Shown here in pieces: positions 33,321-43,149 of a DNA stretch of 64,000 bases. Numbering within the stretch: position 1 is the first letter of the stretch; each line of letters begins with the position of its first letter. Origin of the DNA: Georgenia sp. SYP-B2076 (GTDB lineage Bacteria > Actinomycetota > Actinomycetes > Actinomycetales > Actinomycetaceae); contig NZ_RXOZ01000032.1 in assembly GCF_003991205.1 (NCBI RefSeq), positions 186,001 through 250,000 on the forward strand. The letters are read 5' to 3'. The notes below the pieces were generated by a model. That model was not told the origin of the DNA. It saw only the letters and a program-made list of their open reading frames with translations, and ran no database searches. The position numbers and the translations under genes were made by a program.

Positions 33321-34196
33321 TCAGACCAGCTGGAGCAGCGACGCCAGCGCGGGGTTGTCGTTGTCGCGCCGCCACACGCAGTGCGCCTGGACGGTGTTCG
33401 GCGGCATCCCGGCCACGGGCAGGAATGTGAGCCCGGGCAGGCGTAGGGCGGCGGCGGAGGCGGGCACCAGGGCCACGCCCACGCCGGCGTCGACCAGCGA
33501 GAGCACGCTGTTGACCTGGGTGACGTGCTGGACGTAGCGGGGGGTGATGCCCGCCCCGGCGAAGGCCGCCACCACGAGCTCGTGCAGGTAGCGCGCCTCG
33601 GACGGGGCGTACGTGACCACGTCGTGCGTCCCGATGTCCGCCAGCAGCGGGATCCGGCCCAGGGCGGTGAGCGGGTGGTCGCTGGGAACGGCGAGGATCA
33701 GGGACTCGGCGTGCACCCGCCGGGCGGCGAGCACGTCCACCCGCGGGATGCCCCGGCCCAGGCCGACGTCGATGTCACCGGCGAGCAGGGCGTCGACCTG
33801 CTCGCGGGTGACCATCTCGGTGAGGATCAGGTCCACGTCGGGCAGGTGCTTGCCCGCGGCCCGCGCCCAGTACCCCAGCACCGTCAGGGCCGCGACGGCG
33901 GTGAACCCGATCCGCACCGCCCCCGCCGTGCCGGTCGACGCGCTGCGGGCCAGCAGCGGCGCCGCCTCCGCCAGGCCGAGCAGCCGGCGGGCCTCGTCGA
34001 GGAAGACCCGGCCGCCGGGGGTCAGGCGCACGCCGCGGTGGGTCCGCTCGAAGAGGGGCACCCCGATCTCGCGCTCGAGCTTCTGCACCTGGCGGCTGAG
34101 CGGCGGCTGCGTCATCTGCAGCCGGTCCGCCGCCCGGCCGAAGTGCTCCTCCTCGGCCACCGCGACGAAGCCGCGAACCTGCTCCAGCGTGTACAT
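33321..34196 (-). CDS. LysR family transcriptional regulator
   Basis: 291 residues. N-terminal winged HTH 1-60 (TLEQVRGFVAVAEEEHFGRAADRLQMTQPPLSRQVQKLEREIG) and a periplasmic-binding-like effector domain (AVRIGFTAVAALTVLGYWARAA...). I chose ATG 34196, where homology begins and with GGAG just upstream, over a longer frame. It is divergent from kdgD, the classic LysR arrangement, and is the best candidate to bind the operator found upstream of kdgD, tctC and the LDH2 gene. Effector probably a sugar acid or dicarboxylate. Confidence 0.9.
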   Translation of the reverse strand: MYTLEQVRGFVAVAEEEHFGRAADRLQMTQPPLSRQVQKLEREIGVPLFERTHRGVRLTPGGRVFLDEARRLLGLAEAAPLLARSASTGTAGAVRIGFTAVAALTVLGYWARAAGKHLPDVDLILTEMVTREQVDALLAGDIDVGLGRGIPRVDVLAARRVHAESLILAVPSDHPLTALGRIPLLADIGTHDVVTYAPSEARYLHELVVAAFAGAGITPRYVQHVTQVNSVLSLVDAGVGVALVPASAAALRLPGLTFLPVAGMPPNTVQAHCVWRRDNDNPALASLLQLV

Positions 34197-34218
34197 CTCC
34201 GACCCCTCACCCTCATTG

Positions 34219-34283
34219 ATACCTGTTGTGCATCGTCCCATGCCAGACGGGTGTTGGACAGGTATGACACTCGGGCCTAACGT
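34219..34283 (+). promoter_or_regulatory. kdgD promoter with ATACCTGT-N31-ACAGGTAT operator (site A)
   Basis: Perfect 8-bp inverted repeat at 34219-34226 and 34258-34265 with a 31-nt spacer. A promoter with minus-35 TTGGAC (34254-34259), 18-nt spacer and minus-10 TAACGT (34278-34283) overlaps the proximal arm. The same geometry occurs at two sites near 43.1 kb. Confidence 0.7.
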
Positions 34284-34319
34284 CCTAAGTCACCACCGCC
34301 GACGCTGGAGCCACACACC

Positions 34320-35267
34320 ATGACTTCTTACACGCCCGACGAGCTGAAGCTGACGATGGGATCGGGCCTGCTGTCCTTCCCCGTCACCCACACCACCCCC
34401 GACCACGCCTTCGACCGGCCGGCCTACCAGGAGCACGTCTCCTGGCTGGCGGGGCACGGACCCTCCGCCCTGTTCGCCGCCGGCGGCACGGGCGAGTTCT
34501 TCTGCCTCACCCCGGCCGAGGTCGGCGAGGTCGTGCGCGCCGCGGTCGAGGCCGCGCCCGCCGGCGTGCCGATCATCGCCCCGGCCGGCTACGGCACGGC
34601 ACAGGCGCGGGCCATGGTCCGCGACGGTGACGCGGCAGGCGCCGACGGCATCTTCCTGTGCCCGCCCTACCTCACGGAGCTCGACCAGGCCGGCCTGGTG
34701 GAGCACGTGCGGGCGGTGTGCGCCGAGACGGACCTCGGCGTCGTCGTCTACCACCGCGCCAACGCGCAGTTCAGCGCCGCGGCCGTCGAGGAGCTCGCCG
34801 CGACCGTCCCGAACTTCGTGGGGTTCAAGGACGGCATCGGTGACGTCGACCTCATGACCCGCCTTTACGCGAACCTCGGCGACCGGCTGCTGTACGTCGG
34901 CGGCCTGCCCACCGCCGAGACCTACGCGTTGCCCTACCTGGAGATGGGGGTGACCACCTACTCCTCGGCGATCTTCAACTTCGCGCCGGTCTGGGCCCAG
35001 CGCTTCTACCGCGCCGTGCTCGCCCGCGACGTGGACACCGTCTACGCGGGCCTGCGGGACTTCGTCCTGCCCTACCTCGACATCCGCAACCACCGGGCCG
35101 GGTACGCCGTCTCCATCGTCAAGGCGGGCCTCACCGCGGTGGGCCGGCCCGCCGGGCCGGTGCGCCTGCCGCTGACAGACCTCGAGCCCGCCGAGCTGGC
35201 GGAACTGTCCGCCCTCATCGAGAAGGCCATGTCCCCGCAGGTCCTGAGCGAAGGGGTGAGTGCATGA
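34320..35267 (+). CDS. kdgD: 5-dehydro-4-deoxyglucarate dehydratase
   Basis: 315 residues, DapA/NAL-superfamily TIM barrel. It converts 5-dehydro-4-deoxy-D-glucarate to 2,5-dioxopentanoate with loss of water and CO2. Schiff-base lysine is Lys170 ([11 protein letters not shown]); the conserved Tyr is in VVVYHRANA near 144; the N-terminus has LLSFPVTH and [16 protein letters not shown]. First gene of kdgD-aldehyde dehydrogenase-gudD-usp, coupled to the second gene by ATGA overlap. Its product is the substrate of the next enzyme. Confidence 0.93.
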   Translation: MTSYTPDELKLTMGSGLLSFPVTHTTPDHAFDRPAYQEHVSWLAGHGPSALFAAGGTGEFFCLTPAEVGEVVRAAVEAAPAGVPIIAPAGYGTAQARAMVRDGDAAGADGIFLCPPYLTELDQAGLVEHVRAVCAETDLGVVVYHRANAQFSAAAVEELAATVPNFVGFKDGIGDVDLMTRLYANLGDRLLYVGGLPTAETYALPYLEMGVTTYSSAIFNFAPVWAQRFYRAVLARDVDTVYAGLRDFVLPYLDIRNHRAGYAVSIVKAGLTAVGRPAGPVRLPLTDLEPAELAELSALIEKAMSPQVLSEGVSA

Positions 35268-36868
35268 GCACCCAGCAGACCACGACCGGGCTCACCGGCG
35301 ACCTCCTCATCGGCGCCCGCGACGTCCGCGGCACCCACGGCGAGGTCCGGGGCGTCGACCCCCGCACCGGCGAGGCGCTCGACCCCGCCCACGGCCTGGG
35401 CGGGGTCGAGGACGTCGAGGCCGCCGCCGCGCTGGCCTGGGCGGCCTACCCCGCCTACCGCGCCACTGACCTGGAGACCCGCGCGGCGTTCCTCGAGCGC
35501 ATCGCCACCGAGCTCGACGCCGTCGGCTCCGCGATCGTGGACCGGGTCACCGCCGAGACCGGCATCCCCGCGCCGCGCGCGCAGGGCGAGCTGGCGCGGA
35601 CCACCAACCAGCTGCGCCTGTTCGCCGCCGTCGTGCGCGAGGGCAGCTGGCTCGGTGCCCGGATCGACCCGGCCCTGCCGTCGCGCACCCCGCTGCCCCG
35701 CCCGGACCTGCGCCAGCGCAAGGTGCCGCTGGGGCCGGTGGCCGTGTTCTCCGCGAGCAACTTTCCCCTCGCGTTCTCCGTCGCCGGCGGTGACACCGCC
35801 TCGGCGCTGGCCGCCGGGTGCCCCGTGATCGTCAAGGGCCACAGCGCCCACCCCGGCGTCTCCGAGCTCGTCGGGCGGGCCGTGCGCGCCGCCGTCGCCG
35901 CCTCGGGGCTGCCGGAGGGCACCTTCTCCCTCCTCCTCGGCTCGGGCCGCGGCCTCGGCACCGCCCTGGTCACGGACCCGCGCATCCGCGCCGTCGGCTT
36001 CACCGGCTCCCGCGCCGGCGGCCTGGCGCTCGTCGAGGCGGCCCAGCGGCGTCCCGTCCCGATCCCGGTCTACGCCGAGATGTCCAGCGTCAACCCCGTC
36101 TTCCTGCTCCCCGGCGCGCTTGCCGGGCGGGCCGAGGAGATCGGCACCGCCTACGTCGCCTCCGTGACCACCGGGGTCGGCCAGCTGTGCACGAGCCCGG
36201 GCCTCGTCTTCGCCCTCGACGGCGCGGACCTGGACCGCTTCCTCGCCTCGGCCGCTGCGGCCGCCGGGCAGCAGCCTGCGGCCCCGATGCTGAGCGCCGG
36301 CATCCAGTCCGCCTTCACGCAGGGGGTCGAGCGGCTGCGCTCCGCCGCCGCCGTCGCCACCGTGGCCTGCGGCGGCGAGGACGCGCAGATCACGGCGCCC
36401 GGCCGGACCTGGCTGTTCGAGACCGACGGCGACTCCTTCCTCGCCGACCCGGACCTCCAGGAAGAGGTGTTCGGCGCCGCCTCGCTCGTGGTGCGGGTCC
36501 GCGACGCGGAGCAGCTCCTCGAGATCGCACGGCGCACGGAGGGCCAGCTCACGGCCACCGTCCACGCCGAGCCTGGCGACCACGAGCTGGCCGCCGCCCT
36601 GCTGCCCGAGCTCGAGCTCGTGGCGGGCCGCGTGCTGTTCAACGGCTGGCCCACGGGCGTCGAGGTGGGGCACGCCGTCGTTCACGGCGGGCCGTTCCCC
36701 GCCACGTCCGCCCCGGCGACCACCTCGGTGGGGACGCGGGCGATCGAGCGGTTCCTGCGCCCGGTCAGCTACCAGGACGTCCCCGCGGACCTCCTGCCCG
36801 CAGAGCTGCGCGACGGCAACCCGCTGGGGCTGTGGCGCCGCGTCGACGGCGAGCTCGGGCGCCGCTGA
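35264..36868 (+). CDS. 2,5-dioxovalerate (alpha-ketoglutaric semialdehyde) dehydrogenase
   Basis: 534-residue NADP-type aldehyde dehydrogenase. [37 protein letters not shown] is the cofactor region; the conserved Glu lies in [14 protein letters not shown]; the nucleophile is Cys309 ([10 protein letters not shown]). Length and motifs match KGSADH enzymes that oxidise 2,5-dioxopentanoate to 2-oxoglutarate. It follows kdgD with a 4-nt overlap, completing the glucarate-to-2-oxoglutarate branch. Confidence 0.92.
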   Translation: MSTQQTTTGLTGDLLIGARDVRGTHGEVRGVDPRTGEALDPAHGLGGVEDVEAAAALAWAAYPAYRATDLETRAAFLERIATELDAVGSAIVDRVTAETGIPAPRAQGELARTTNQLRLFAAVVREGSWLGARIDPALPSRTPLPRPDLRQRKVPLGPVAVFSASNFPLAFSVAGGDTASALAAGCPVIVKGHSAHPGVSELVGRAVRAAVAASGLPEGTFSLLLGSGRGLGTALVTDPRIRAVGFTGSRAGGLALVEAAQRRPVPIPVYAEMSSVNPVFLLPGALAGRAEEIGTAYVASVTTGVGQLCTSPGLVFALDGADLDRFLASAAAAAGQQPAAPMLSAGIQSAFTQGVERLRSAAAVATVACGGEDAQITAPGRTWLFETDGDSFLADPDLQEEVFGAASLVVRVRDAEQLLEIARRTEGQLTATVHAEPGDHELAAALLPELELVAGRVLFNGWPTGVEVGHAVVHGGPFPATSAPATTSVGTRAIERFLRPVSYQDVPADLLPAELRDGNPLGLWRRVDGELGRR

Positions 36869-36908
36869 CCGCCCGCACGGACCCTCCGAACGGAAAGAAC
36901 GAGGCGAG

Positions 36909-38282
36909 ATGACGACGACGACACCCAGCCCCACGCGGACGACGTCCGCCGCGACCGGCACCCCGGTGGTGACCGCGATGCGCGTGGTCCCGGTCGCGGG
37001 GCACGACTCCATGCTGCTCAACCTCTCCGGCGCGCACGGCCCCTACTTCACGCGCAACGTCGTGGTGGTGACCGACTCCTCCGGGCGCACCGGGGTGGGC
37101 GAGGTGCCGGGCGGCGCCGCGATCACCCGCACGCTCGAGGAGGCCGCCGACCTCGTGATCGGCCGGCCCGTGGGCCAGTACCAGGGCGTGCTCGGCGAGA
37201 TCCGCCGCCGCTTCGCGGACCGCGACGCCGGCGGGCGGGGCCTGCAGACCTTTGACCTGCGCACCACCGTCCACGCGGTCACCGCGGTGGAGGCGGCGCT
37301 GCTGGACCTCCTCGGCCAGTTCCTCGAGGTGCCGGTCGCGGCGCTGCTGGGCGAGGGGCTGCAGCGGGACCGGGTGCCGGTGCTCGGCTACCTCTTCTAT
37401 GTGGGCGACCGGCGCCGCACGGACCTGGCCTACCGCTCCGAGCCGGACGCCGCCGACGACTGGTCCCGGCTGCGGCACGAGGAGGCCATGACCCCGGAGG
37501 CCGTCGTCGCCCTCGCCGAGGCCGCCCAGGCGCGCTACGGGTTCCAGGACTTCAAGCTCAAGGGCGGGGTGCTGCCGGGCGACGAGGAGGCCGCGGCCGT
37601 CACCGCGCTGGCCGAGCGCTTCCCGGACGCCCGGATCACCCTGGACCCCAACGGCGGGTGGCTCCTGAAGGACGCCATCGCCCTCGGCCACCGGCTGCGG
37701 GACGTGCTCGCCTACGCGGAGGACCCCTGCGGGGCGGAGGACGGCTACTCGGGCCGCGAGACGATGGCCGAGTTCCGGCGCGCGACGGGGCTGCGCACGG
37801 CGACCAACATGATCGCCACCGACTGGCGCCAGCTCGGGCACGCCGTCGCCCTGGGCAGCGTCGACATCCCGCTGGCCGACCCGCACTTCTGGACGATGCA
37901 GGGCGCCGTCCGTGTGGCGCAGCTGTGCGAGGCGTGGGGCCTGACCTGGGGCTCGCACTCGAACAACCACTTCGACATCTCCCTGGCGATGTTCACCCAC
38001 GCGGCCGCGGCCGCGCCCGGGGAGATCACCGCCATCGACACCCACTGGATCTGGCAGGACGGCCAGCGGCTCACCCGCGAGCCCCTGGTGATCTCGGGCG
38101 GCGGCATCGACGTGCCCACCACGCCCGGCCTGGGCGTCGAGGTCGACCTCGACCGCCTCGAGGCCGCGCACGAGCTCTACCTCGCCGAGGGCCTCGGCGC
38201 CCGCGACGACGCCGTCGCGATGCAGTACCTGCTGCCGGGATGGACATTCGACCCCAAGCGCCCCGCGCTGGACCGTGCATGA
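36909..38282 (+). CDS. gudD: Glucarate dehydratase (enolase superfamily)
   Basis: 457 residues. Enolase-superfamily catalytic pair FKLKGG (Lys216, Lys218), metal ligands in TLDPNGGW and [15 protein letters not shown], then TNMIATDW, and the catalytic His in [16 protein letters not shown]. These match glucarate dehydratases, which turn D-glucarate (and often L-idarate) into 5-dehydro-4-deoxyglucarate, the KdgD substrate. ATG 36909 with GAACGAGGCGAG upstream. Third in the operon, although first in the pathway. Confidence 0.92.
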   Translation: MTTTTPSPTRTTSAATGTPVVTAMRVVPVAGHDSMLLNLSGAHGPYFTRNVVVVTDSSGRTGVGEVPGGAAITRTLEEAADLVIGRPVGQYQGVLGEIRRRFADRDAGGRGLQTFDLRTTVHAVTAVEAALLDLLGQFLEVPVAALLGEGLQRDRVPVLGYLFYVGDRRRTDLAYRSEPDAADDWSRLRHEEAMTPEAVVALAEAAQARYGFQDFKLKGGVLPGDEEAAAVTALAERFPDARITLDPNGGWLLKDAIALGHRLRDVLAYAEDPCGAEDGYSGRETMAEFRRATGLRTATNMIATDWRQLGHAVALGSVDIPLADPHFWTMQGAVRVAQLCEAWGLTWGSHSNNHFDISLAMFTHAAAAAPGEITAIDTHWIWQDGQRLTREPLVISGGGIDVPTTPGLGVEVDLDRLEAAHELYLAEGLGARDDAVAMQYLLPGWTFDPKRPALDRA

Positions 38283-38334
38283 CGGCGGCCGCGCCCGCCG
38301 CGCTGCCCGGCGGACCGACGAGAGAGGTGCACGC

Positions 38335-38739
38335 ATGAGCGTGGTGCTGGGCTTCGTGCCGACCGCGGCGGGCCGGGCGGCCCTGGACCGGGCCGTCCAC
38401 GAGGCGGCCAAGGCGGCGACGACGCTGGTCGTGGTCTCCGAGCAGCGCAGCGACCACGGGGCGGGCGGCGCCGCCGACCCCGACACCATCGCCGAGGTGC
38501 GGCGCGCCGCGGCGGCCCGGGACGTGCCCGTCGAGCTCCGCGGCGCCGCGGACGGGCGCTCCGCCGCGGACCAGCTCGTCGACCTGAGCTACGAGGACGA
38601 CGTCGAGCTGCTCGTCATCGGGCTGCGACGGCGGTCGCCGGTGGGGAAGCTCCTCATGGGCAGCACCGCCCAGCAGGTGCTGCTCGACGCCGGCTGCGCC
38701 GTCCTCTCCGTCAAGCCGCCCGTCGAGGCCCGCGCCTGA
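38335..38739 (+). CDS. Universal stress protein (UspA family)
   Basis: 134 residues. VVLGFVPTAAGRAALDRAVHEA at the start and LVIGLRRRSPVGKLLMGSTAQQVLLDAGCAVLSVKP at the end, the latter holding the ATP-binding G-2x-G-9x-G(S/T) pattern. Follows gudD after 52 bases and is likely cotranscribed. It is a paralogue of the Usp at 39228, which accompanies the Tct transporter; pairing of Usp with transport and catabolism of organic acids is common. A 13-bp x5 tandem array starts at its stop codon. Confidence 0.88.
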   Translation: MSVVLGFVPTAAGRAALDRAVHEAAKAATTLVVVSEQRSDHGAGGAADPDTIAEVRRAAAARDVPVELRGAADGRSAADQLVDLSYEDDVELLVIGLRRRSPVGKLLMGSTAQQVLLDAGCAVLSVKPPVEARA

Positions 38740-38800
38740 GGCGTGCGTCTGAGGCGTGCGTCTGAGGCGTGCGTCTGAGGCGTGCGTCTGAGGCGTGCGC
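38736..38800. repeat. 13-bp tandem repeat x5
   Basis: CTGAGGCGTGCGT repeated five times (last copy with one change). The first unit contains the usp TGA, and each later unit carries another TGA, although the frame shifts by one each time. Confidence 0.8.
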
Positions 38801-39227
38801 CGCACCACGCGGTCTCGGGCGGCTCCGGGTACAGACCGCCACGTCTGACTTCTTCTCCACGACGACCGGGCCGGACGGAGAACGTGTACCCCTCAGCCTG
38901 CCCCTTGCCGACCAGGAGTCGCCGGCCCGGGCGTTCCTGGTCGGTCAGCCCCTCCAGCCGGTCGGTGATGAACCGGGCCCGCGACTCGAAGACCGCCGTG
39001 CGTTGACCCGGCCGCGCCCACCTTGTCGTCCAGCCACCGGCGGCGCCTGCGCGCTCCTTGCGCAGCGAGCGGGGCGCACCACCTGAACGGGAGTACGGCC
39101 GGCGCTCGCCGAGCTCGTGGACGAGCCAGGGCTGCTGAGCGAGCCGACACCCTGTGCCAGACCCGCGCGGGCCACCGCTCAGCGGCACGGGGCGGTGCCT
39201 GGTCGTTGCACCACCCAGCGTCGCGGC
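38801..39227. other. Non-coding stretch with possible gene remnant
   Basis: No convincing complete gene. A minus-strand frame through about 38800-39190 has a protein-like patch (ESRARFITDRLEGLTDQE, then LLVGKGQAEGYTFSVRPGRR) without a recognisable start or family. It could be a decayed gene. Low GC variation and absence of a ribosome site argue against expression. Confidence 0.3.
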
Positions 39228-39620
39228 TCAGCCGTGCTTGACGGCGAGCACCGGGCAGCGTGCGTCGAGCATGAGGCGCTGGGCGGAGCTGCCGAGGAGG
39301 AACTTGCCGACGGGACTGCGGCGCCGCATACCGATGACGAGCAGATCCGCCTCCACCTCCTCGGTGACGGCGAGGATCTGGTCGACGGGGTCTCCGTCGC
39401 CGTCACCGCGGCGGATCTCGTGCGGCACCCCGCCGGCCGTGAGCCGGTCGGCGATCGCGTTGCACTCCTCCTCGCCGAGCAGGTCGTCGTCGACGTAGGC
39501 GCCTGCGCGGGCGGCGTTGACGACGATGAGGCGCGAGCCACGCCACCCCGCCTCCCGGACTGCCTCGTCGAGCGCGGCACGGGCGGCGGGGGTGGGAACG
39601 AGCCCGACGACAATGGTCAT
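39228..39620 (-). CDS. Universal stress protein (UspA family)
   Basis: 130 residues. TIVVGLVPTPAARAALDEAVREA start; VEADLLVIGMRRRSPVGKFLLGSSAQRLMLDARCPVLAVKHG end with the nucleotide-binding loop. ATG 39620 follows AAGGAGATGTC. Last gene of tctC-tctB-tctA-usp. Closely resembles the Usp at 38335, suggesting duplication of a Usp with the two catabolic units. Confidence 0.9.
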   Translation of the reverse strand: MTIVVGLVPTPAARAALDEAVREAGWRGSRLIVVNAARAGAYVDDDLLGEEECNAIADRLTAGGVPHEIRRGDGDGDPVDQILAVTEEVEADLLVIGMRRRSPVGKFLLGSSAQRLMLDARCPVLAVKHG

Positions 39621-39649
39621 GACATCTCCTTGTGGGGTGTGACGGCTGG

Positions 39650-41179
39650 TCAGCGGCCGACGGTGACGGTGTCTGCGGTGTCTGCGGGGGCGCCGGCCCG
39701 GCGGGCGCGCAGGGCGCGAACCACGGGCAGCACCACGACGAGCAGGAAGACCAGCGCAAGCAGCACGCCGGAGATCGGCCGGGTGAAGAAGGTCGTGGCA
39801 TCCCCGCCGAACATCCGCATGGACTGGCGGAAGGAGGTCTCTAGCAAGCCGCCCAGCACGAATGCGAGGACCAGCGGGCCGGGTTCAAAGCCGAGCTTCT
39901 TCATCAGGTAGCCGAGCACACCGAAGCCGACGACAACGAGCATGTCGAAGGCGTTGTTGCGGACTGTGTAGACGCCCACCATCGCGATCAGGACGGTGAG
40001 TCCCGCCAGGACATCGGTCCGAACCTTGAGGATCTTCACGAAGACGCCGATCAGCGGGATGCTCAGGATCAGCAGGAAGATGTTGCCGATGTACATCGAG
40101 TTCACGACACCCCAGAAGACGTCGGGGTGTTCGGACATCAGCAGCGGTCCGGGCGTGATGCCCTGCAGGAGCAGTGCGCCGAACAGCACCGCCATCGTGG
40201 CGTTGGCGGGCACGCCGAGGGTCAGCAGCGGGATGAAGGACGACGTCGCCGCAGCATTGTTCGCGGTCTCGGGACCCGCGACGCCCTCGATGGCACCACG
40301 GCCGAAACGCTCCGGCGTCTTCGACGTGCGCTTCTCCACGGCGTACGAGACCAGCGAGGACATCGCCGCGCCGCCCCCGGGCAGCACGCCGAGGAAGAAG
40401 CCGATCGCTGAGCCGCGGGCGATGGCGCCGCGCGACTCCTTCACGTCGGCGCGCGTGGGCAGCGCCCTGCCGAAGGACGGGATCGCCGGTTGGGGACGGG
40501 CCCGGTGCTCGAGGTTGTACAGGAGCTCCCCGACGCCGAACAGGCCCATGGCGATGATGACGAAGTCGAACCCGTCGGCGAGCTGGTCGCTGCCGAACGT
40601 GAACCGGTTGGCTCCGAGCAACGGGTCGCGGCCCACTGTGGCCAGCAGGAGCCCGAGCGCTGCGGCGGCGGCATTCTTCAGGGCCGAGCCGTTGCCCAGA
40701 CTGGCGACGAGCAGGATGCCCAGGAGCGCCAGCACCGTGTACTCCGGTGGCCCGAACTTCAGTGCGAAGCCGGCGACGAGCGGCGCAACCACTGTCAGGC
40801 CCAGGATCGCCACCGTTCCGCCGGCGAAGGAGCCGATCGCGGCGATGCCGAGCGCCGAGCCCGCCCGCCCCTGACGGGCCATCTTGTACCCGTCGATCGC
40901 CGTGACGACGCTGGAGGCCTCACCCGGCAGCTGGAGCAGCACCGATGTGATGGTCCCGCCGTACTGCGCGCCATAGAAGATGCCGGCGAGCATGATCACC
41001 GCAGTGGTGGGGTCCACGCTGTAGGTGATCGGCAGCAGGATGGAGATGGTTGCGGCGGAGCCGAGCCCGGGCAGCACGCCGATGAGCATGCCGACCGTGA
41101 CGCCGAGAAGGCAGAAGAGCAGGTTCTGCGGCTCGAAGACGACCGCGAACCCCTCCACCGCTGTCTGAATGATGTCCAT
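39650..41179 (-). CDS. tctA: Tripartite tricarboxylate transporter, large permease (TctA)
   Basis: 509 residues, about 11-12 membrane helices. TctA motifs: LLFCLLGVTVGMLIGVLPGLGSAATISILLPITY, FYGAQYGGTITSVLLQLPGEASSVVTAIDGYKMA, and a repeated-half motif FFLGVLPGGGAAMSSLVSYAVEKRTSK with GVAGPETANNAAATSSFIPLLTLGVPANATMAVLFGALL. Works with TctB and the periplasmic-type TctC for sodium- or proton-driven uptake of citrate-like carboxylates. ATG 41179 has AGAGGA upstream. Confidence 0.95.
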   Translation of the reverse strand: MDIIQTAVEGFAVVFEPQNLLFCLLGVTVGMLIGVLPGLGSAATISILLPITYSVDPTTAVIMLAGIFYGAQYGGTITSVLLQLPGEASSVVTAIDGYKMARQGRAGSALGIAAIGSFAGGTVAILGLTVVAPLVAGFALKFGPPEYTVLALLGILLVASLGNGSALKNAAAAALGLLLATVGRDPLLGANRFTFGSDQLADGFDFVIIAMGLFGVGELLYNLEHRARPQPAIPSFGRALPTRADVKESRGAIARGSAIGFFLGVLPGGGAAMSSLVSYAVEKRTSKTPERFGRGAIEGVAGPETANNAAATSSFIPLLTLGVPANATMAVLFGALLLQGITPGPLLMSEHPDVFWGVVNSMYIGNIFLLILSIPLIGVFVKILKVRTDVLAGLTVLIAMVGVYTVRNNAFDMLVVVGFGVLGYLMKKLGFEPGPLVLAFVLGGLLETSFRQSMRMFGGDATTFFTRPISGVLLALVFLLVVVLPVVRALRARRAGAPADTADTVTVGR

Positions 41180-41246
41180 AGGTTCCTCTTCTTGACCGCG
41201 GTGCGCCGGGCGACCGGGCGCGGGGTTGACCGGGCGATCGCGGGGT

Positions 41247-41786
41247 TTACCAGGCGATGAGGTGCGGCAGGTTGACGCTCAGCAAGCCGACGAAACCCAG
41301 GTGCAGGGCGGCAACCGCCCCGACCGTGATCGCGGCCGTCGACCGCCAGGTCTCGGTGCCGATCACCTTCAGCCACACGACCAGCAGGAGCGCGGTGGGG
41401 ATCTCGAAGCCCACGACCTCGAAGAGCAGCCCGAAAGCGACGAGGCTGGCCGTGCCCAGCACGACACCCACGGTGCCCCGGGTGAACTGCTCGGTGTCGG
41501 CGGTCGTGCGGACCCGCAGCAGCAGCGCCAGCCCGATGAGCGTCATCACAACGCCGAGCGCGAACGGCCACATGCCCGATCCCGGGTTGCCGAGCCGACC
41601 GAGACCGAGCCGCCAGGCCAGCACGGCACCTGCGGCCCCGAGCGCGGTGACGGCGCCGGCCGCGACCGTGGCAAGCACGGTGCCCCCGGGCCTGAGCTGC
41701 TCGGGCTCGTCAGCAACAGGAACCGCGTCCGGCTCGGCCGGCGACGCGATCCCCGCGCCGCCGGCCGTGGAAGGTGTCGTCGTCAC
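41247..41786 (-). CDS. tctB: Tripartite tricarboxylate transporter, small permease (TctB)
   Basis: 179 residues with four predicted helices, poorly conserved as usual for TctB. Pattern includes GMWPFALGVVMTLIGLALLLRV, and the C-terminal IPTALLLVVWLKVIGTETWRSTAAI. GTG 41786 overlaps the tctC stop by 4 nt (GTGA). Required for TctA/TctC transport assembly. Confidence 0.9.
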   Translation of the reverse strand: MTTTPSTAGGAGIASPAEPDAVPVADEPEQLRPGGTVLATVAAGAVTALGAAGAVLAWRLGLGRLGNPGSGMWPFALGVVMTLIGLALLLRVRTTADTEQFTRGTVGVVLGTASLVAFGLLFEVVGFEIPTALLLVVWLKVIGTETWRSTAAITVGAVAALHLGFVGLLSVNLPHLIAW

Positions 41787-42799
41787 GACCCGCTCTTCAG
41801 GTCGATGCCGAGGTCGTCGACGAGGGTGGCGTACTGCTCCTTCGCCTCCGCCAGCGCCTTCTTGGCCTCCTCCGGGCCCACCTCCCAGCGCGAGGCGTAG
41901 TTGTTCTTGATGAAGTCGCCGTAAGCCGGGTCCTCGAACGCCGTCGCGAAGGACTCCGCCAGGTGGCTGCGCACGTTGTCCGGCAACCCGGCCGGGGCCG
42001 CGACGAAGCGGCGCTGCTCGACGACGACGTCGAAGCCGGCCTCGGTGGCGGTCGGGACGTCGGGGAGGTACTCGCTGCGCTCGGCCGCGAAGACCACGAG
42101 CGGGCGGAACTTACCCGAGTCGATGTGCGGCATGGCCTCGAGCAGCTGGATCGAGACGGCGTCGACCTGGGAGCCCAGCAGCGCCGTCACCGTCGGGCCA
42201 CCGCCTTCGAACGGCACGGTGTTGTGCTCCACACCCGACCGCGTGGTGAGCGCGGCGGCCGACAGGTGGCTGCCGCTACCCACCCCGGTGTTGCCGTAGC
42301 TCAGGCCCGGGGTGCTCAGCAGGTCCTTGACGGTCTGGTAGGGAGAGGTCTCGGCGTTCACGACGAGGACGTAGTCCTCCTGCGTCACGCCCGTGACGAT
42401 GTCCATGTCCTCGAGCGCGATGGGGTCTGCGTCGTCGACCGCGAGGGGCGTGATCGCCATGAGGCTCTGCGGGAGGAACACGAGACTGTAGCCGTCGGCC
42501 TTGCGCCCGAGGACCTCCTTGCCGCCGACAGCGCCGTTGGCGCCCTCGCGGTTGACCACGGGCATGGACTCGCCCAGCGGCTTCTCCACGGCCTTGGCGA
42601 AGGCCCGGCCGATGAGATCGGTCGCACCGCCAGGGCTGAACGGCACGGTCAGTTCGACGGGCCCGGTCGGGTAGTCGGGCGCCGCTTCCTCGGCTCCGGT
42701 GCCACCCTGGACGCCGCCGCACGCGGCGAGGACGAGGGCGGTCAGCCCGGCGAGGGCGGCAGCGGCGGCGCGCTTGCGGCGGGTGGAGGTGCTCAACAT
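41783..42799 (-). CDS. tctC: Tripartite tricarboxylate transporter substrate-binding lipoprotein (TctC)
   Basis: 338 residues. Lipobox LAAC with Cys27. The Bug-family fold is clear: YPTGPVELTVPFSPGGATDLIGRAFAKAVEK, VVNREGANGAVGGKEVLGRKADGY, FVAAPAGLPDNVRSHLAESFATAF. I chose ATG 42799, with GGGAGAAAC upstream and a proper signal peptide, over a longer frame. First gene of tctCBA-usp. The operator (site B) about 250 bases upstream shares a 15-nt identical segment with the kdgD promoter. Ligand probably a hydroxy-dicarboxylate or sugar acid; inferred. Confidence 0.93.
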   Translation of the reverse strand: MLSTSTRRKRAAAAALAGLTALVLAACGGVQGGTGAEEAAPDYPTGPVELTVPFSPGGATDLIGRAFAKAVEKPLGESMPVVNREGANGAVGGKEVLGRKADGYSLVFLPQSLMAITPLAVDDADPIALEDMDIVTGVTQEDYVLVVNAETSPYQTVKDLLSTPGLSYGNTGVGSGSHLSAAALTTRSGVEHNTVPFEGGGPTVTALLGSQVDAVSIQLLEAMPHIDSGKFRPLVVFAAERSEYLPDVPTATEAGFDVVVEQRRFVAAPAGLPDNVRSHLAESFATAFEDPAYGDFIKNNYASRWEVGPEEAKKALAEAKEQYATLVDDLGIDLKSGS

Positions 42800-43047
42800 G
42801 TGTTTCTCCCTGTACGGCGGTGGACGGAAGGTCTGTGGTGCCGGTGCTGCTGCTGATGTAGATGGTGGCGGCGATGACGACTGCTCGAACGGTGCCGTCA
42901 CGATGTAACCGTCACCGGACGACGCGAAACCGTATCGAGATCGGATCTCCCGGCCCGGAGCCGATCGTCGTCTGCGCCTCCATCTGTCAGAAGCACGTCA
43001 TTGGTTCTCCTGGCGTCATTGCTGGGGTAAGGCTTCCATCCCGACCG

Positions 43048-43094
43048 ATACCTGTCCAACACAACCTCGGTATCGCACGATGCCGTCCAGGTAT
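43048..43094 (-). promoter_or_regulatory. Operator site B upstream of tctC
   Basis: ATACCTGT (43048-43055) and CCAGGTAT (43087-43094), 31-nt spacer, 7 of 8 arm positions complementary. ATACCTGTCCAACAC (43048-43062) is the exact reverse complement of 34251-34265 in the kdgD promoter, so on the minus strand it places TTGGACAGGTAT toward tctC. No good minus-10 was seen. Confidence 0.6.
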
Positions 43095-43149
43095 GGCACC
43101 GACGCCCGTCCGGATACGGCGGACGGCGGACTCGCGGGCCGCCCGGGCG

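Noticed and set aside
35072-37021. 649-codon minus-strand frame
   Set aside because: Antisense to the KGSADH and gudD genes; composition is low-complexity Arg/Gly/Glu with no family motifs.
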